A stretch of 64,000 bases of DNA, taken from assembly GCA_021776335.1 (NCBI GenBank), contig JAJFGB010000001.1:1-64000 (forward strand), given 5' to 3'. The translations under genes were made by a program, and so were the position numbers. The notes beneath the pieces are model-generated. The model had not been told where the DNA came from. It worked only from the letters and a program-made list of their open reading frames with translations, and searched no databases. Source of the stretch: Hyphococcus sp. GTDB taxonomy: Bacteria > Pseudomonadota > Alphaproteobacteria > Caulobacterales > Parvularculaceae. Positions 53,201 through 62,027 of this stretch are shown piece after piece. The stretch's first letter is position 1, and the number at the start of each line of letters is the position of its first letter.

Positions 53201-55078
53201 TTAGCTGGCAGCCCGGCGCGGGGTTTTGCCATTTGCCTTTTTGGCCACCGGTTTGTTTGCTCTCTTCGAGGATGCCGATCCGCTCGGTGTTTTGTCTTCG
53301 ACCGCGGATACACAGGCAGTATCGTCTGCATCTTTAATGTTGGGGTGCGCAGGCGAGGGGCCAAGAGGTTCAGATGCATCTGGTTCAGACGCAAAAGGCA
53401 ACGTGGCGCTGGCATCCTTGACACCTGCCGCTGACGCAGAGATTTGCGTGTCAGTTTCCGCAAAAATTGCCGTCTCGCTGATGTCCGGGCGAACATCGGG
53501 AACATGCTGCGGGCGGATCGCAACGATCTGCTCGGCGAGGGCGTTAAATGCATCATATAATTCGCCCACCTGATCGTTTCGCTTATGCGATATTCTCTCC
53601 GTCAGGCTGCCCATGGAAAGCCCCTTCAGGGCGGCCTGAACCTTTAGAATTGGATTTGAGACAACACCGATGAGGAAATAGGCTGAACACGAAACCAGAA
53701 CGATCGTGATGAGTGCAACGATGGAAAGCATGTAGAGAGAGATTGTCAGGGCGCTTTCCAGATTGCTTCTTGAAAGACCAAGTTCAATTGTGCCAACCCG
53801 TGTCTCTGCGTACTCAATTGGCGCTACAAACTTGAAGATGCTTTGATTATCGAATTCGTCTTCATGAACGACATTCATGCGATCATCGTCTGGGCCAAAC
53901 GATGGCAGCGTGGAAAGCGGCAGGCCGACCCACCCACTGGCGTTAGAGGCGATGATGGCGCCGTCTCGGTCAGCCACATGAAGATAAACGAATGATTGTT
54001 CCTGGGTAATCGACTTAATGGTGACGTCTATGCGTCCAATGTCGCCCGTAACGATGGGCTCGGCGATTTCAGAAGCCGCCAGTTTTGTCATGGAGGCGCC
54101 GGCGTCGATGGCGAGATCCGTCAAAACTTCCGATTGGTGACCGTGGAGATAAAGGCCAAAAGTAATTGTCACCGCAGCTGCAAGCAGCGCCATATTCGCG
54201 GTTAGTCTGTTGCGGATGGATCTTGGCGATCTTTCACGCGCCGTGCGTTCAAATTCCGCGAGCGCCTGCATTTGTTCGAGGAGGTCCGCCTTAAGCGCCG
54301 CGCCGGATTGATATCTCTTTTCAGGTTCCCGCGTGAGCAGTTTTTGAATGATCGATTGAACCCCTTGGGGCACATTGGCGCAAAAATCCTTGATCGGCCT
54401 TGGTTTTGATTGCGTGATATCGACCATCAATTGCCCGATTGTCGCCGCTTGAAACGGTTTTTCGCCGGTCACCATCAGGTAAAGAACGGCGCCCAGCGAA
54501 AACAGGTCAGACCGGCCGTCAACGGGCAAACCAATCACCTGCTCGGGGCTCATATATTGGGGTGTGCCAAGCATGGCGCCCGCACGCGTGTCTTCAAGAT
54601 CGTCGCTGCTGTCGAGGCGTGCGATGCCGAAATCAGCAATCTTGACCGTCTCGCTGTTTTTCAGGACCAGGAGATTGGACGGCTTGATGTCGCGATGGAC
54701 CACGCCGACAGAATGCGCGTAGTCAAGCGCGTCAGCAATTTGCGCGCCGATCGACAAAGTTGCGCGCAGTGAAAAAGGCCCGCTTTGCGCAATCACATCA
54801 TCCAGCGGGTCGCCGTCAACATATTCCATAATGATATATGGATTGGCGTCGCTCTGTCCGACATCATAGATCGTGACAATATTGGGATGAGAAAGGACGC
54901 CGGCGGCTTTCGATTCCTGAAGGAAGCGGGCGACATATTCCTGATCGGCTAAATGTTTTTGCTTTAGCCGTTTTATCGCCAATGTGCGTTTGATTTCGGG
55001 ATCGAACGCCAGGAAGACGTCAGCGGCGGCGCCGCTGCCAAGCTGCTGCTTAATCTGGTATCGGCCGACCTGCTTCAC
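53201..55078 (-). CDS. Transmembrane Ser/Thr protein kinase with periplasmic sensor and HAMP
   Basis: The protein has 625 residues. The kinase domain (about 7-265) has the loop LGSGAAADVF, K36, HRDIKPSN (128-135) and DFG (149-151). A first membrane helix (about 293-312) leads to a periplasmic sensor region, then a second helix (TISLYMLSIVALITIVLVSC) and a HAMP domain (VVSNPILKVQAALKGLSMGS). The tail is rich in Ala, Pro and Lys. It is convergent with the LysM gene and separated by 87 bp. In T6SS loci the analogous PpkA also carries a periplasmic sensor; a role as input of the FHA/PP2C module is inferred. Confidence 0.92.
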   Translation of the reverse strand: MKQVGRYQIKQQLGSGAAADVFLAFDPEIKRTLAIKRLKQKHLADQEYVARFLQESKAAGVLSHPNIVTIYDVGQSDANPYIIMEYVDGDPLDDVIAQSGPFSLRATLSIGAQIADALDYAHSVGVVHRDIKPSNLLVLKNSETVKIADFGIARLDSSDDLEDTRAGAMLGTPQYMSPEQVIGLPVDGRSDLFSLGAVLYLMVTGEKPFQAATIGQLMVDITQSKPRPIKDFCANVPQGVQSIIQKLLTREPEKRYQSGAALKADLLEQMQALAEFERTARERSPRSIRNRLTANMALLAAAVTITFGLYLHGHQSEVLTDLAIDAGASMTKLAASEIAEPIVTGDIGRIDVTIKSITQEQSFVYLHVADRDGAIIASNASGWVGLPLSTLPSFGPDDDRMNVVHEDEFDNQSIFKFVAPIEYAETRVGTIELGLSRSNLESALTISLYMLSIVALITIVLVSCSAYFLIGVVSNPILKVQAALKGLSMGSLTERISHKRNDQVGELYDAFNALAEQIVAIRPQHVPDVRPDISETAIFAETDTQISASAAGVKDASATLPFASEPDASEPLGPSPAHPNIKDADDTACVSAVEDKTPSGSASSKRANKPVAKKANGKTPRRAAS

Positions 55079-55256
55079 TTCGATATCCCGAGATTTCCGA
55101 TGCGTTAATCTCTGATTAACGGAAAATATTATCTTCGAGACCGATTAATAAATGCGTGACAGATTGCGTTAAACGCCTGTGTGTATGTGGAATTTTCGAG
55201 CGATCATCTGCGTTTCATGCGGGTGAAAATCCGCTTACAGGCGTGATTAAGCGCGG

Positions 55257-55898
55257 TCACCGCTGCTTCTTAAAATATTCCGTCAGCAGCGCAGCGTAGG
55301 GCGCGCGGTCACCGGCGATATAGGGCGCGATCTGGATCATCGTGGAATAGACGCCGTCATTGATAATCGTGCGGGATGATTGCGCTGGCGCGGTGAGGTC
55401 GCGATATTGCAGCCAGAAGGTGAGATGCGCGGCGAGGCGGGTCGCGAGGGCATCCTGTTCGCCGGGACCGAATGTAATGAGGCCGCCTTTTTCAAGGGCG
55501 GTAAGGATGGCATCCACCGTGTCTTGTTTGAGTTTTAAAAGACGCGCGAAACGCGGCCGCAAATTCGGACAGCGCTCGAGAACGGAGGCGAGGCCGTAAT
55601 AGAAAAACCGGAAGTCGTTGATTTCCTCAAACAGGATATAGACAAAAATCCAGTTATCTTCGATGTCGAGCGGACGCTTGATCGGCGCGGATAAAACCTG
55701 GCGCATCTCTTCTTCGAAATCATCGAACAACGCCTCGATGATCACTTCTTTGCCCCTGAAATGATAATAGAGATTGCCGGGGCTGATCCCCATCACCGCC
55801 GCGATATCAACGGTTGAAACTTGTGCTTCGCCCTCCTGGTTAAACAGCGCCAGGGAAGTCTGGAGAATGCGGTCGCGGGTTTTGACTTTGCCAGCCAT
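55257..55898 (-). CDS. phaD: TetR-family regulator of the PHA cluster
   Basis: The protein has 213 residues. The N-terminus KTRDRILQTSLALFNQEGEA, followed by VSTVDIAAVMGISPGNLYYH and FRGKE, closely matches PhaD of pseudomonads. The C-terminal ligand-binding half contains FYYGLASVLERCPNLRPRF. PhaD activates expression of mcl-PHA genes in response to acyl-CoA. The gene is the last of five on the minus strand (phasin, phaC, phaZ, phaI-like, phaD), 9 bp after the phasin gene. Confidence 0.9.
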   Translation of the reverse strand: MAGKVKTRDRILQTSLALFNQEGEAQVSTVDIAAVMGISPGNLYYHFRGKEVIIEALFDDFEEEMRQVLSAPIKRPLDIEDNWIFVYILFEEINDFRFFYYGLASVLERCPNLRPRFARLLKLKQDTVDAILTALEKGGLITFGPGEQDALATRLAAHLTFWLQYRDLTAPAQSSRTIINDGVYSTMIQIAPYIAGDRAPYAALLTEYFKKQR

Positions 55899-55907
55899 TG
55901 CGGCGCG

Positions 55908-56303
55908 TTATTCTTCGTTCTTTTTAGCGGGCTTTTTCTTTGGCGACTTCCTGGTCTGGCTTAAAAGTGCGTCGAGCTTTTCATCGATGGCGTCAAGGCG
56001 CGCTTCGATAGCGTCGAGGCGGTCCGTATCGACGCCGTCGTCAAGTTTCAAACGTGCGCGCATTTGCTTGATGCGATCGTCAATTGAAAAAGACGGCGCG
56101 GAAACACGTTTTGCCAGCTCGCGGCCATGGGTCTCGACCGTGTCTTCGATTTCTTCGCCTTTGGCGACGAGTTCATCAAACACGCGCGACGTGTCGCCCC
56201 CCATTTTGGCGAGAGATTCCTGCGCGTCTGTAAACGCTTTGCCATAGGCGCCGATGCCGGCGAGCCAGATTTTGCGGGCGGTGTCTGTTGGTGCTTTCGT
56301 CAA
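55908..56303 (-). CDS. phaI: PHA granule-associated phasin (PhaI/PhaF type)
   Basis: The protein has 131 residues. The signature ARKIWLAGIGAYGKAF near the N-terminus is that of PhaI/PhaF phasins. A central helix (VFDELVAKGEEIEDTVETHG) and a coiled coil (DRLDAIEARLDAIDEKLDAL) follow, and the tail is lysine-rich (KSPKKKPAKK), like a short PhaF histone-like tail. Phasins coat PHA granules, and the basic tail may also bind DNA. It lies 29 bp after phaZ. Confidence 0.9.
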   Translation of the reverse strand: MTKAPTDTARKIWLAGIGAYGKAFTDAQESLAKMGGDTSRVFDELVAKGEEIEDTVETHGRELAKRVSAPSFSIDDRIKQMRARLKLDDGVDTDRLDAIEARLDAIDEKLDALLSQTRKSPKKKPAKKNEE

Positions 56304-56332
56304 AGGTATTTTCTCCTGAATTCTGGAATTCG

Positions 56333-57190
56333 TCAGGCAGGCTGCATCGCGATAGCGTCGGCTTCCTGTACTTCCTCATCTGCATCGAGAAAGCCGGTCA
56401 TCACCGGCATGATTTCATCGGCGCGGGACAAGAGGAACAAATGACCGCCATCTTCAACCACATGGATTTCAGCATTGGGAATCATGAATTTCAACATATA
56501 GGCGTTAGCGATTGGCACGATCTTGTCTTTGTCGCCAGCGAGGATCAACGTTTTGTGCTTGAGGAAGGGCAGGAAGGGCAGTGCCGTCCACCCCATCATC
56601 GCTGTTAATTGTCCAAGATAGCCTCTGATGGTCGGCGGCTTCATATGTTCCGCAAACATATGAGCGCCGCCGGGTTCGTCTCCGTAAAGTGTTTCAAAGT
56701 GCTGGGTCAGATATTCCTGATTGGTGTAGCGCATGGGATGCGCCATTTTTGACAGCGCTTTGATATCGCCCGGCACCATAATCACGCCCGGTGATGTCGC
56801 CGCAAGAATAAGCCGGTTGGCGACGCTTTGATATTGAAACGTAAATTGCTGGGCTGCGCCGCCGCCCCAGGAAACACCCATGACATCGACCTTGTCGATG
56901 CCGTTGCGCTTCAAAATCTCCCGTGCCGCGTAAGCAACCCACCACGGACGATAAGGCGCGAGGGGGCGCGGCGAGCCGCCAATGCCCGGAAGGTCAAACG
57001 TCACGACATCGCGGTCACGTAAAAGGTCGCCAAGCGGCTGGGCGATCTCAAGATTGGCGCCGACGCCGTTAAAAAACAGCAGCGGCGTTTTTTTGACGGG
57101 CGCTGTTGAACGCCAGATCGCGGTCCGGAGTTTTTGCAGGCCGATTTTCTCGAAACCGATCTCCGGCAGATGATGTTTTTCGTCAGTCAC
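56333..57190 (-). CDS. phaZ: Intracellular PHA depolymerase
   Basis: The GTG at 57190 (GGAAG 4 nt upstream) is favoured; an ATG at 57253 adds 21 residues of unlikely sequence. The protein has about 285 residues with the alpha/beta-hydrolase fold: LLFFNGVGANLEIAQPL, the nucleophile elbow GVSWGGGAAQQF and EDGGHLFLL with the catalytic His. PhaZ degrades stored medium-chain polyhydroxyalkanoate in the cytosol. It follows phaC, as in pseudomonads. Confidence 0.9.
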   Translation of the reverse strand: MTDEKHHLPEIGFEKIGLQKLRTAIWRSTAPVKKTPLLFFNGVGANLEIAQPLGDLLRDRDVVTFDLPGIGGSPRPLAPYRPWWVAYAAREILKRNGIDKVDVMGVSWGGGAAQQFTFQYQSVANRLILAATSPGVIMVPGDIKALSKMAHPMRYTNQEYLTQHFETLYGDEPGGAHMFAEHMKPPTIRGYLGQLTAMMGWTALPFLPFLKHKTLILAGDKDKIVPIANAYMLKFMIPNAEIHVVEDGGHLFLLSRADEIMPVMTGFLDADEEVQEADAIAMQPA

Positions 57191-57274
57191 GCTACTTCCA
57201 GTTCTAAGTATTATTGTTTGGTCGCGTTTTCGAACCGCAACACCGGTATCCACTTTTGCTGAAAACGCTCTGCG

Positions 57275-58954
57275 TCATCCAAACACATATTCACCCGGCG
57301 CCTTTGAAATTGGCGTGAAACTTTTATTGCCAAGATTCTTCGGCGCAGGCTTTTTCTCGCCGGCGCGCTCACCAAGCCATTCGGTCCAGCGCGGCCACCA
57401 CGAGCCTGACACTTGTTTCGCGCCCTCGAGCCATTCATCGGCATCTGCTGGTAAATCATCATTGGAAAAGTAGTTGGATTTTGGATTGCCCGGCGGGTTC
57501 AACAGCGCCTGAATGTGGCCGCTGTTAGAGAGATAAAATTCCGTCTTGCCGCCAAACAAATGCACATTGCGATAGCACGCGCGCCAGGGTGTGATGTGGT
57601 CAGTGACCGCCGCGACCATAAAGCTGTCCTGTTTGACTTTCGTCAGGTCGAGCTTGTGGTCCATGAAATCCACATTGCCCGGTTCGGCAAAGCGCTTGTC
57701 GCCATAGATATCCATATAGTCGGAATGCAACTGCGCCGGCAGGTTTGTCGAGTCATTATTCCAGTACAAAATGTCAAAGGGCGGGGGGCTGTTGCCCATC
57801 AAATAATTATTGACCACATAATTCCAGATGAGGTCGTTGGGCCGGAGCCAGGCAAAGGAACGCAATAGTTCATCGCCGGAAAGAATGCCTTTTTTTCGTG
57901 TGTGGCGGCGCGAGGCTTCGATCGCTTCGTCGGTGACGAAAAGTCCGACTTCGCTGTCTTCCTTGCGCCCATCGAGAACGCAGACCTGCAAGGTAAAGCT
58001 GTTGACGATATCATTTTTGCTGGCTGCCAGCTCGCTTAGATAAGAGGCGGTGGTGATGCCGCCGGAACAGGCGCCGGAGACATTGAGCTTTTTCTGTTTG
58101 GTGATTTTCAGAACCGCTTCGGAAGCTTCGACCAGCGAGGCGACGTAATGAGCAAGGCCCCAATGGGCGTGTTCTTTTTGCGGATTGCGCCAGCTGACGG
58201 CGAACACCTGAAAACCCTGAGCGAGCATGAAACGCACGATGCTTTTGTCGGGGCTTAAATCATTGGCGTAAAATTTATTGATCTGCGGCGGCACCACCAT
58301 CAACGGAATTTCATAAACCTCTTCCGTCGTTGGTTTATACTGGATGATTTCCAGCATGTCATTTTTGAACACAACCGCGCCCGGTGTGTTGGCGAGGTTT
58401 TCACCGACTTTGAACGGGCGCCCGTCAACCTGACTTGGCATGCCCTTATTGTGGCGAATGTCATTATAAGCGTTTTTGAGACCGTTGATCAGCGACATGC
58501 CGCCGGTTTCATAGATGCGCTTGATCGCCGCCGGATTGCCAAGCAGCGAGTTCGTTGGGGCGAGACTGTCGCCGACAATGTCGAGCACAAAACGCGCGCG
58601 CGTCTTGTCTGCATCGCTAACGCCGGAATCTTCGACCCAGCCATTCAGGCCTTTGCGCATGGCGAGATATGATTGCAGGCCGTATTTATAAAGAGGATTA
58701 TATTTCCAGGTGGGGTCTTGAAAGCGGCGATCCTTTTTATCAGGCGCCAGCTCTGAATCGCCGGTGACAATTTCAAACAGATCCTTGCCGTAATTGCCGA
58801 GATGTTTTGCCAGCGGCGCCGGCTGGCGCGCGGCATGACCCAACACCACTCCAAGGGACTTGATCAGGTCGGCTCGGCGCACGCCGATAATCGGGTTCAA
58901 GGCCGTAGGCGTATCCGCGGCGCGATCGCCAAGTTTGTCCGTATTTTTGGCCAT
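57275..58954 (-). CDS. phaC: Class II (medium-chain-length) PHA synthase
   Basis: The protein has 559 residues, the length of Pseudomonas PhaC1. The lipase-like box GACSGG has the catalytic C296; D452 (AAVTDHITPW) and H480 (SNSGHIQALLNPP) complete the triad, at the same numbering I recall for Pseudomonas PhaC1. The absence of a partner phaE/phaR gene and the presence of phaZ and phaD support class II. It polymerises (R)-3-hydroxyacyl-CoA of about 6-14 carbons. The source of monomers (phaG/phaJ) is not in the window. Confidence 0.95.
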   Translation of the reverse strand: MAKNTDKLGDRAADTPTALNPIIGVRRADLIKSLGVVLGHAARQPAPLAKHLGNYGKDLFEIVTGDSELAPDKKDRRFQDPTWKYNPLYKYGLQSYLAMRKGLNGWVEDSGVSDADKTRARFVLDIVGDSLAPTNSLLGNPAAIKRIYETGGMSLINGLKNAYNDIRHNKGMPSQVDGRPFKVGENLANTPGAVVFKNDMLEIIQYKPTTEEVYEIPLMVVPPQINKFYANDLSPDKSIVRFMLAQGFQVFAVSWRNPQKEHAHWGLAHYVASLVEASEAVLKITKQKKLNVSGACSGGITTASYLSELAASKNDIVNSFTLQVCVLDGRKEDSEVGLFVTDEAIEASRRHTRKKGILSGDELLRSFAWLRPNDLIWNYVVNNYLMGNSPPPFDILYWNNDSTNLPAQLHSDYMDIYGDKRFAEPGNVDFMDHKLDLTKVKQDSFMVAAVTDHITPWRACYRNVHLFGGKTEFYLSNSGHIQALLNPPGNPKSNYFSNDDLPADADEWLEGAKQVSGSWWPRWTEWLGERAGEKKPAPKNLGNKSFTPISKAPGEYVFG

Positions 58955-59099
58955 GCCCGCCTCCCAAGACGTTGATTGTTCTAGCTTTACCCCAGTTTAG
59001 TATTGGTTCTTTTCGCACCCTTGGCAAATCACCATGCTGCAGGCGCGTCAGGCTTATGCTGCACCGCAAAAATATCGCCGAAAGCCTTAATTTTGGGTC

Positions 59100-59131
59100 A
59101 AAAAAAGCGGGGCGTTTTTGCAACGCCCCGC
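59100..59131 (-). terminator. Rho-independent terminator of the phasin gene
   Basis: Read on the minus strand, a perfect 10-bp stem (GCGGGGCGTT / AACGCCCCGC) with a 5-base loop is followed directly by seven T. It is 28 bp after the phasin stop at 59160 and separates that gene from phaC, so phaC needs its own promoter or read-through. Confidence 0.9.
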
Positions 59132-59159
59132 CGGATACGCAACTGAGTTTTGATGGTGA

Positions 59160-59567
59160 TTAGGCGGCTTTTTCGGCCGTCTTGCTTGTCCGCTTTGTAG
59201 CAGGTTTTTTCGTCAGTGCAGCGACTTTTTTGTTGAGCGCTTCAATTTCAGCTTCCAGATCATCAACGCGGCTCGATTTTGCGACAAATTCCGGGAAGAA
59301 TTTGCGAATACCGGCAAAGTTGTCACCGTAAAAACTATTCGCGCGAGTGCGCACGTCTTCAGCAGCATCCTGAGCGTTTGCTTCGACCTTTTCGCCTTTG
59401 ACGATCAGCTCTTCAAAAATGCCAGCGGTCTTTTCTGTCAGCGGCTTCACGCGCTCATAGGCGGCGCCATAAAGGCCGAGATAGGCAAGCCAGCCATTGC
59501 GCAGAGCGTCGGCAGGCGTCAGCTGTGTTGTTTCAATCGTTTCGGTCGTTTGTGTAGTCTTCGCCAT
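59160..59567 (-). CDS. PHA granule-associated phasin 2
   Basis: The ATG at 59567 is preceded by GGAG; a longer frame to 59708 is rejected. The 135-residue protein has ADALRNGWLAYLGLYGAAYE, matching the W-L-A-x-x-G-x-Y core of the phasin family, then a helix and a coiled coil (VDDLEAEIEALNKKVAALTK) and a lysine-rich tail. It is the most upstream gene of the PHA cluster and has its own terminator at 59100, so it can be expressed at a higher level than the enzymes. Confidence 0.88.
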   Translation of the reverse strand: MAKTTQTTETIETTQLTPADALRNGWLAYLGLYGAAYERVKPLTEKTAGIFEELIVKGEKVEANAQDAAEDVRTRANSFYGDNFAGIRKFFPEFVAKSSRVDDLEAEIEALNKKVAALTKKPATKRTSKTAEKAA

Positions 59568-59750
59568 GGGGTGGCTCCTTTTATATCTCGTTAGGGGCGG
59601 TCGAGCAGGGGTCCTTGGGGGGCGTCGCTCTTGGCCCAATTCCTTGTTTGTGAGGTAAAGATAGGGAGCGAAATTAGAATGCTCACCCAAATTTTTGCAG
59701 CGCAGCAAAAAAAGAGAGAAAGCTAGTAAAATCAGCTATTTATGTGTTTT

Positions 59751-59783
59751 GAGGTCATCGTCGGGCTTGTCCCGACGATCTCA
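59751..59783. repeat. REP-like palindromic element (CTTGT loop)
   Basis: ATCGTCGGG and CCCGACGAT form a perfect 9-bp palindrome around CTTGT (59757-59779), the style of extragenic repeats scattered in many alphaproteobacteria. A second, degenerate palindrome (CTCGGCATAAAACCGGGC) lies near 59840-59857, so the whole may be a two-unit element. It occupies the 369-bp gap 59568-59936, where I see no gene. Confidence 0.6.
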
Positions 59784-59936
59784 AGCTGCGTTCAGCGACC
59801 ACCAAACAGATCGCGAGTTTTCCACCTGTTTCCCGAGATGCTCGGCATAAAACCGGGCATGGCGGCGAAGGCGGTAGATGGAGCACCCGGCGATACGACG
59901 TTTACTCAACCGCAGGACCGCCTCAAAGCCGGGCCG

Positions 59937-60608
59937 TTACCAATCGAGTTCAATTGTATCGATGATCCCGGATGTCGCCTCTTTACCCTCATCAGACATG
60001 TAGGTCTGAACAACCGTGACGATGAAGTTTTCGTATTTGGCCGCATAATATGATTGTTTGGCTGATATCCCGACTATTTCCATGGTCAGGTCCATCTGGT
60101 CAAATTCAACGCCGCCAATCATGCGGGTTTTATACCCTTCTTCGAATACAAAAGTCGGATTGCCTTGCGCCATTATTTTCTTGGCATGGAAAAAGTAGTC
60201 TTTGCCGCGTTTCACACCAGGTGCGGCGCTAATATTTTCTGCCATTCCCATGACGTTGGGGTTCTCATCGACCGGGGCGCCGCTTTCATATTGCAGGATC
60301 GCAAAAAGATTATAGGAGTTTTTCTCGCTTGCTTCGATCATGGCGCGGAGATCATCTTGACCGGCCGTTACCACGTCGGTCCCTGTATCAACAAGATTGT
60401 TCAGTTGATCAAAATCCATAGTGTGCCAGCCTTCCGGCGGCGTGACGGTAATCCCGAATTTCGAACTCCTAAGCTTGCGGTCATCACCCTGAGCCGCGAA
60501 ACTCACGGCTTTTTCCTCGGCTACTTTTTCCTCGCTCTTTCCGCAGCTCGCCGCAAAAAGAATTGCCGAAAGGCCGATCAGTACACGCTTAAGTTTATCT
60601 GTCTTCAT
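59937..60608 (-). CDS. Lipoprotein of unknown function
   Basis: The ATG at 60608 (GGGGA about 5 nt upstream) gives 223 residues with a clear signal and lipobox FAASC; a longer frame to 60935 is rejected. The mature part reads FGITVTPPEGWHTMDFDQLN, then IEASEKNSYNLFAILQYESG and SYYAAKYENFIVTVVQTYMS, which recalls PsbP/Mog1-like folds. The function is unknown. It is separated from its neighbours by over 200 bp on both sides. Confidence 0.75.
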   Translation of the reverse strand: MKTDKLKRVLIGLSAILFAASCGKSEEKVAEEKAVSFAAQGDDRKLRSSKFGITVTPPEGWHTMDFDQLNNLVDTGTDVVTAGQDDLRAMIEASEKNSYNLFAILQYESGAPVDENPNVMGMAENISAAPGVKRGKDYFFHAKKIMAQGNPTFVFEEGYKTRMIGGVEFDQMDLTMEIVGISAKQSYYAAKYENFIVTVVQTYMSDEGKEATSGIIDTIELDW

Positions 60609-60810
60609 GATTTCCCCGCCTTGTGTCTCGCCGCTATCAGGAGCGACATTGCGCGCGCAACAAGTAACAGTACTTGCAAATATTAGAAACCCACCGGGTA
60701 ATATGATGCCAGAATCCGGAAAAAAAAGCTTGATTTTGCGCTGGAGATGTTTTCCTGGCGTTTGCAGCAGGGTGTGGAGCCCAGGGGTAAGATGCGCCGG
60801 CGCGCCTTGA

Positions 60811-61266
60811 TCAATCTTCGTCCAGCAACACGCCGGGGCGAGAGGCAAAGGCTTTAAGGATGATTTTCCATTCGCCATTGCTTTTATAAAGCGTGAAATA
60901 GTCGACATAGGAACCTCTGCCCGCACGCTCGACATTAAATTTCACGACCGCGAGAACGCCATCGATAATGTCGAGGGATTCAATCCGGTAGGGCATGCCA
61001 TAGCCGGGATTGGCTTTACCGCGTTCGAGCGCTTCGCCAAATGTCATGGACTGGATCGCGTCACCGTCTTCATCGCTGCCGCGCCAGACAATGTGACCAT
61101 GATCCAATGCAAAGATTTTGCGCAGGCGCTCGACATCGCCGGTGCGCCAGCCCGTTATGTATTCCGCAACCACATGACGGATCGCCGCGTCGTCATCAAT
61201 CGTATCATCCGCATAGGCGTTGAATGGGATGAACAACAAGACACAAGCCAGTGCGAATTTTTTCAT
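60811..61266 (-). CDS. Secreted NTF2-like protein (lumazine-binding-like/SnoaL)
   Basis: The ATG at 61266 has AAGGA 7 nt upstream. The product has 151 residues with a signal peptide ending PFNAYA. The body DAAIRHVVAEYITGWRTGDV, then LRKIFALDHGHIVWRG and YFTLYKSNGEWKIILKAFAS is typical of the NTF2-like family with a putative lumazine-binding fold. A small-molecule binding or hydrolytic role in the periplasm is inferred; the substrate is unknown. Confidence 0.82.
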   Translation of the reverse strand: MKKFALACVLLFIPFNAYADDTIDDDAAIRHVVAEYITGWRTGDVERLRKIFALDHGHIVWRGSDEDGDAIQSMTFGEALERGKANPGYGMPYRIESLDIIDGVLAVVKFNVERAGRGSYVDYFTLYKSNGEWKIILKAFASRPGVLLDED

Positions 61267-61400
61267 GATCACGTCCTTCAGTTCACGGCTTAATGACGCC
61301 CTGCATGGAGCGTGCTGTCATCTCGTCACCCCAGCGCCCGGCTTAATGTGTCTTTTCAGTCTCGGGGTTTTTTGCGTGCCCTGAAGACCGCGCCTGCGCG

Positions 61401-61988
61401 TTATTGCGTCAGTTGCATCAACAACGCCAGCGCCTCACTTTCCGTTTCGGTCAGTTCCATCGGTGCGCAGCGCGGATCGGTTTTTTGTAAGGCCAGGATC
61501 ATGTCATTATTGAGCGGGATTGGATCGCAGCCATGATCAAGCCCGCAGATCATATCCCATTCCGGGCGCGCCTGGGCGTGGCATTCAAGACAGTTGCCGC
61601 CAAAACGATTGACCGCATCTTCAACCCCGCGCACGCGAATGGAGGTTCCTTCTGCTGACACGTCGAGTTCAAAAAACTCCCAGTCATTGCTCGACGCATT
61701 AAAACCCGCTTCGCGCTTGACCATGGCTTCGCCCGGGACCAGCTGAACGACGGAACCGGGCGGGTAGACAGCGCCGGTCTCGGATTCTGCTGCTGCCACC
61801 GTCGCCTCGACGTCTCCAAAAAAATTACCCACAAAAAAGCGCTGCACGGGCGTCAGGTCGCGGATGCATTGAAAGCTGTCCGCATCAATTGCTTTAGTTG
61901 CGGACTGCTGGGTGTTGTCTCCCGAGCAACCGGCGAGCATGGCTGATGCCAGGAGTGTAATGAAGACGAGTTTTTTGGGAAACGACAC
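61401..61988 (-). CDS. Haem c-binding lipoprotein
   Basis: The protein has 195 residues. Signal and lipobox LAGC give a lipid anchor. One haem-c attachment site CLECH lies in FGGNCLECHAQARPEW, followed by MICGLDHGCDP. The N-terminal region (YPPGSVVQLVPGEAMVKREA) resembles cytochrome P460-like folds, where haem c is bound by CxxCH late in the sequence. It lies 39 bp after the dioxygenase gene on the same strand, so co-transcription is likely. A redox role in the periplasm is inferred. Confidence 0.8.
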   Translation of the reverse strand: MSFPKKLVFITLLASAMLAGCSGDNTQQSATKAIDADSFQCIRDLTPVQRFFVGNFFGDVEATVAAAESETGAVYPPGSVVQLVPGEAMVKREAGFNASSNDWEFFELDVSAEGTSIRVRGVEDAVNRFGGNCLECHAQARPEWDMICGLDHGCDPIPLNNDMILALQKTDPRCAPMELTETESEALALLMQLTQ

Positions 61989-62027
61989 GGGATTTCTCCA
62001 TGTTTGTTGCGCGGTGTGAATTGCGTC

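Noticed and set aside
50212-55078. Complete type VI secretion system
   Set aside because: Only the regulatory parts are present. I found no frame resembling sheath, tube, spike, baseplate, membrane-complex or ClpV proteins in the window.
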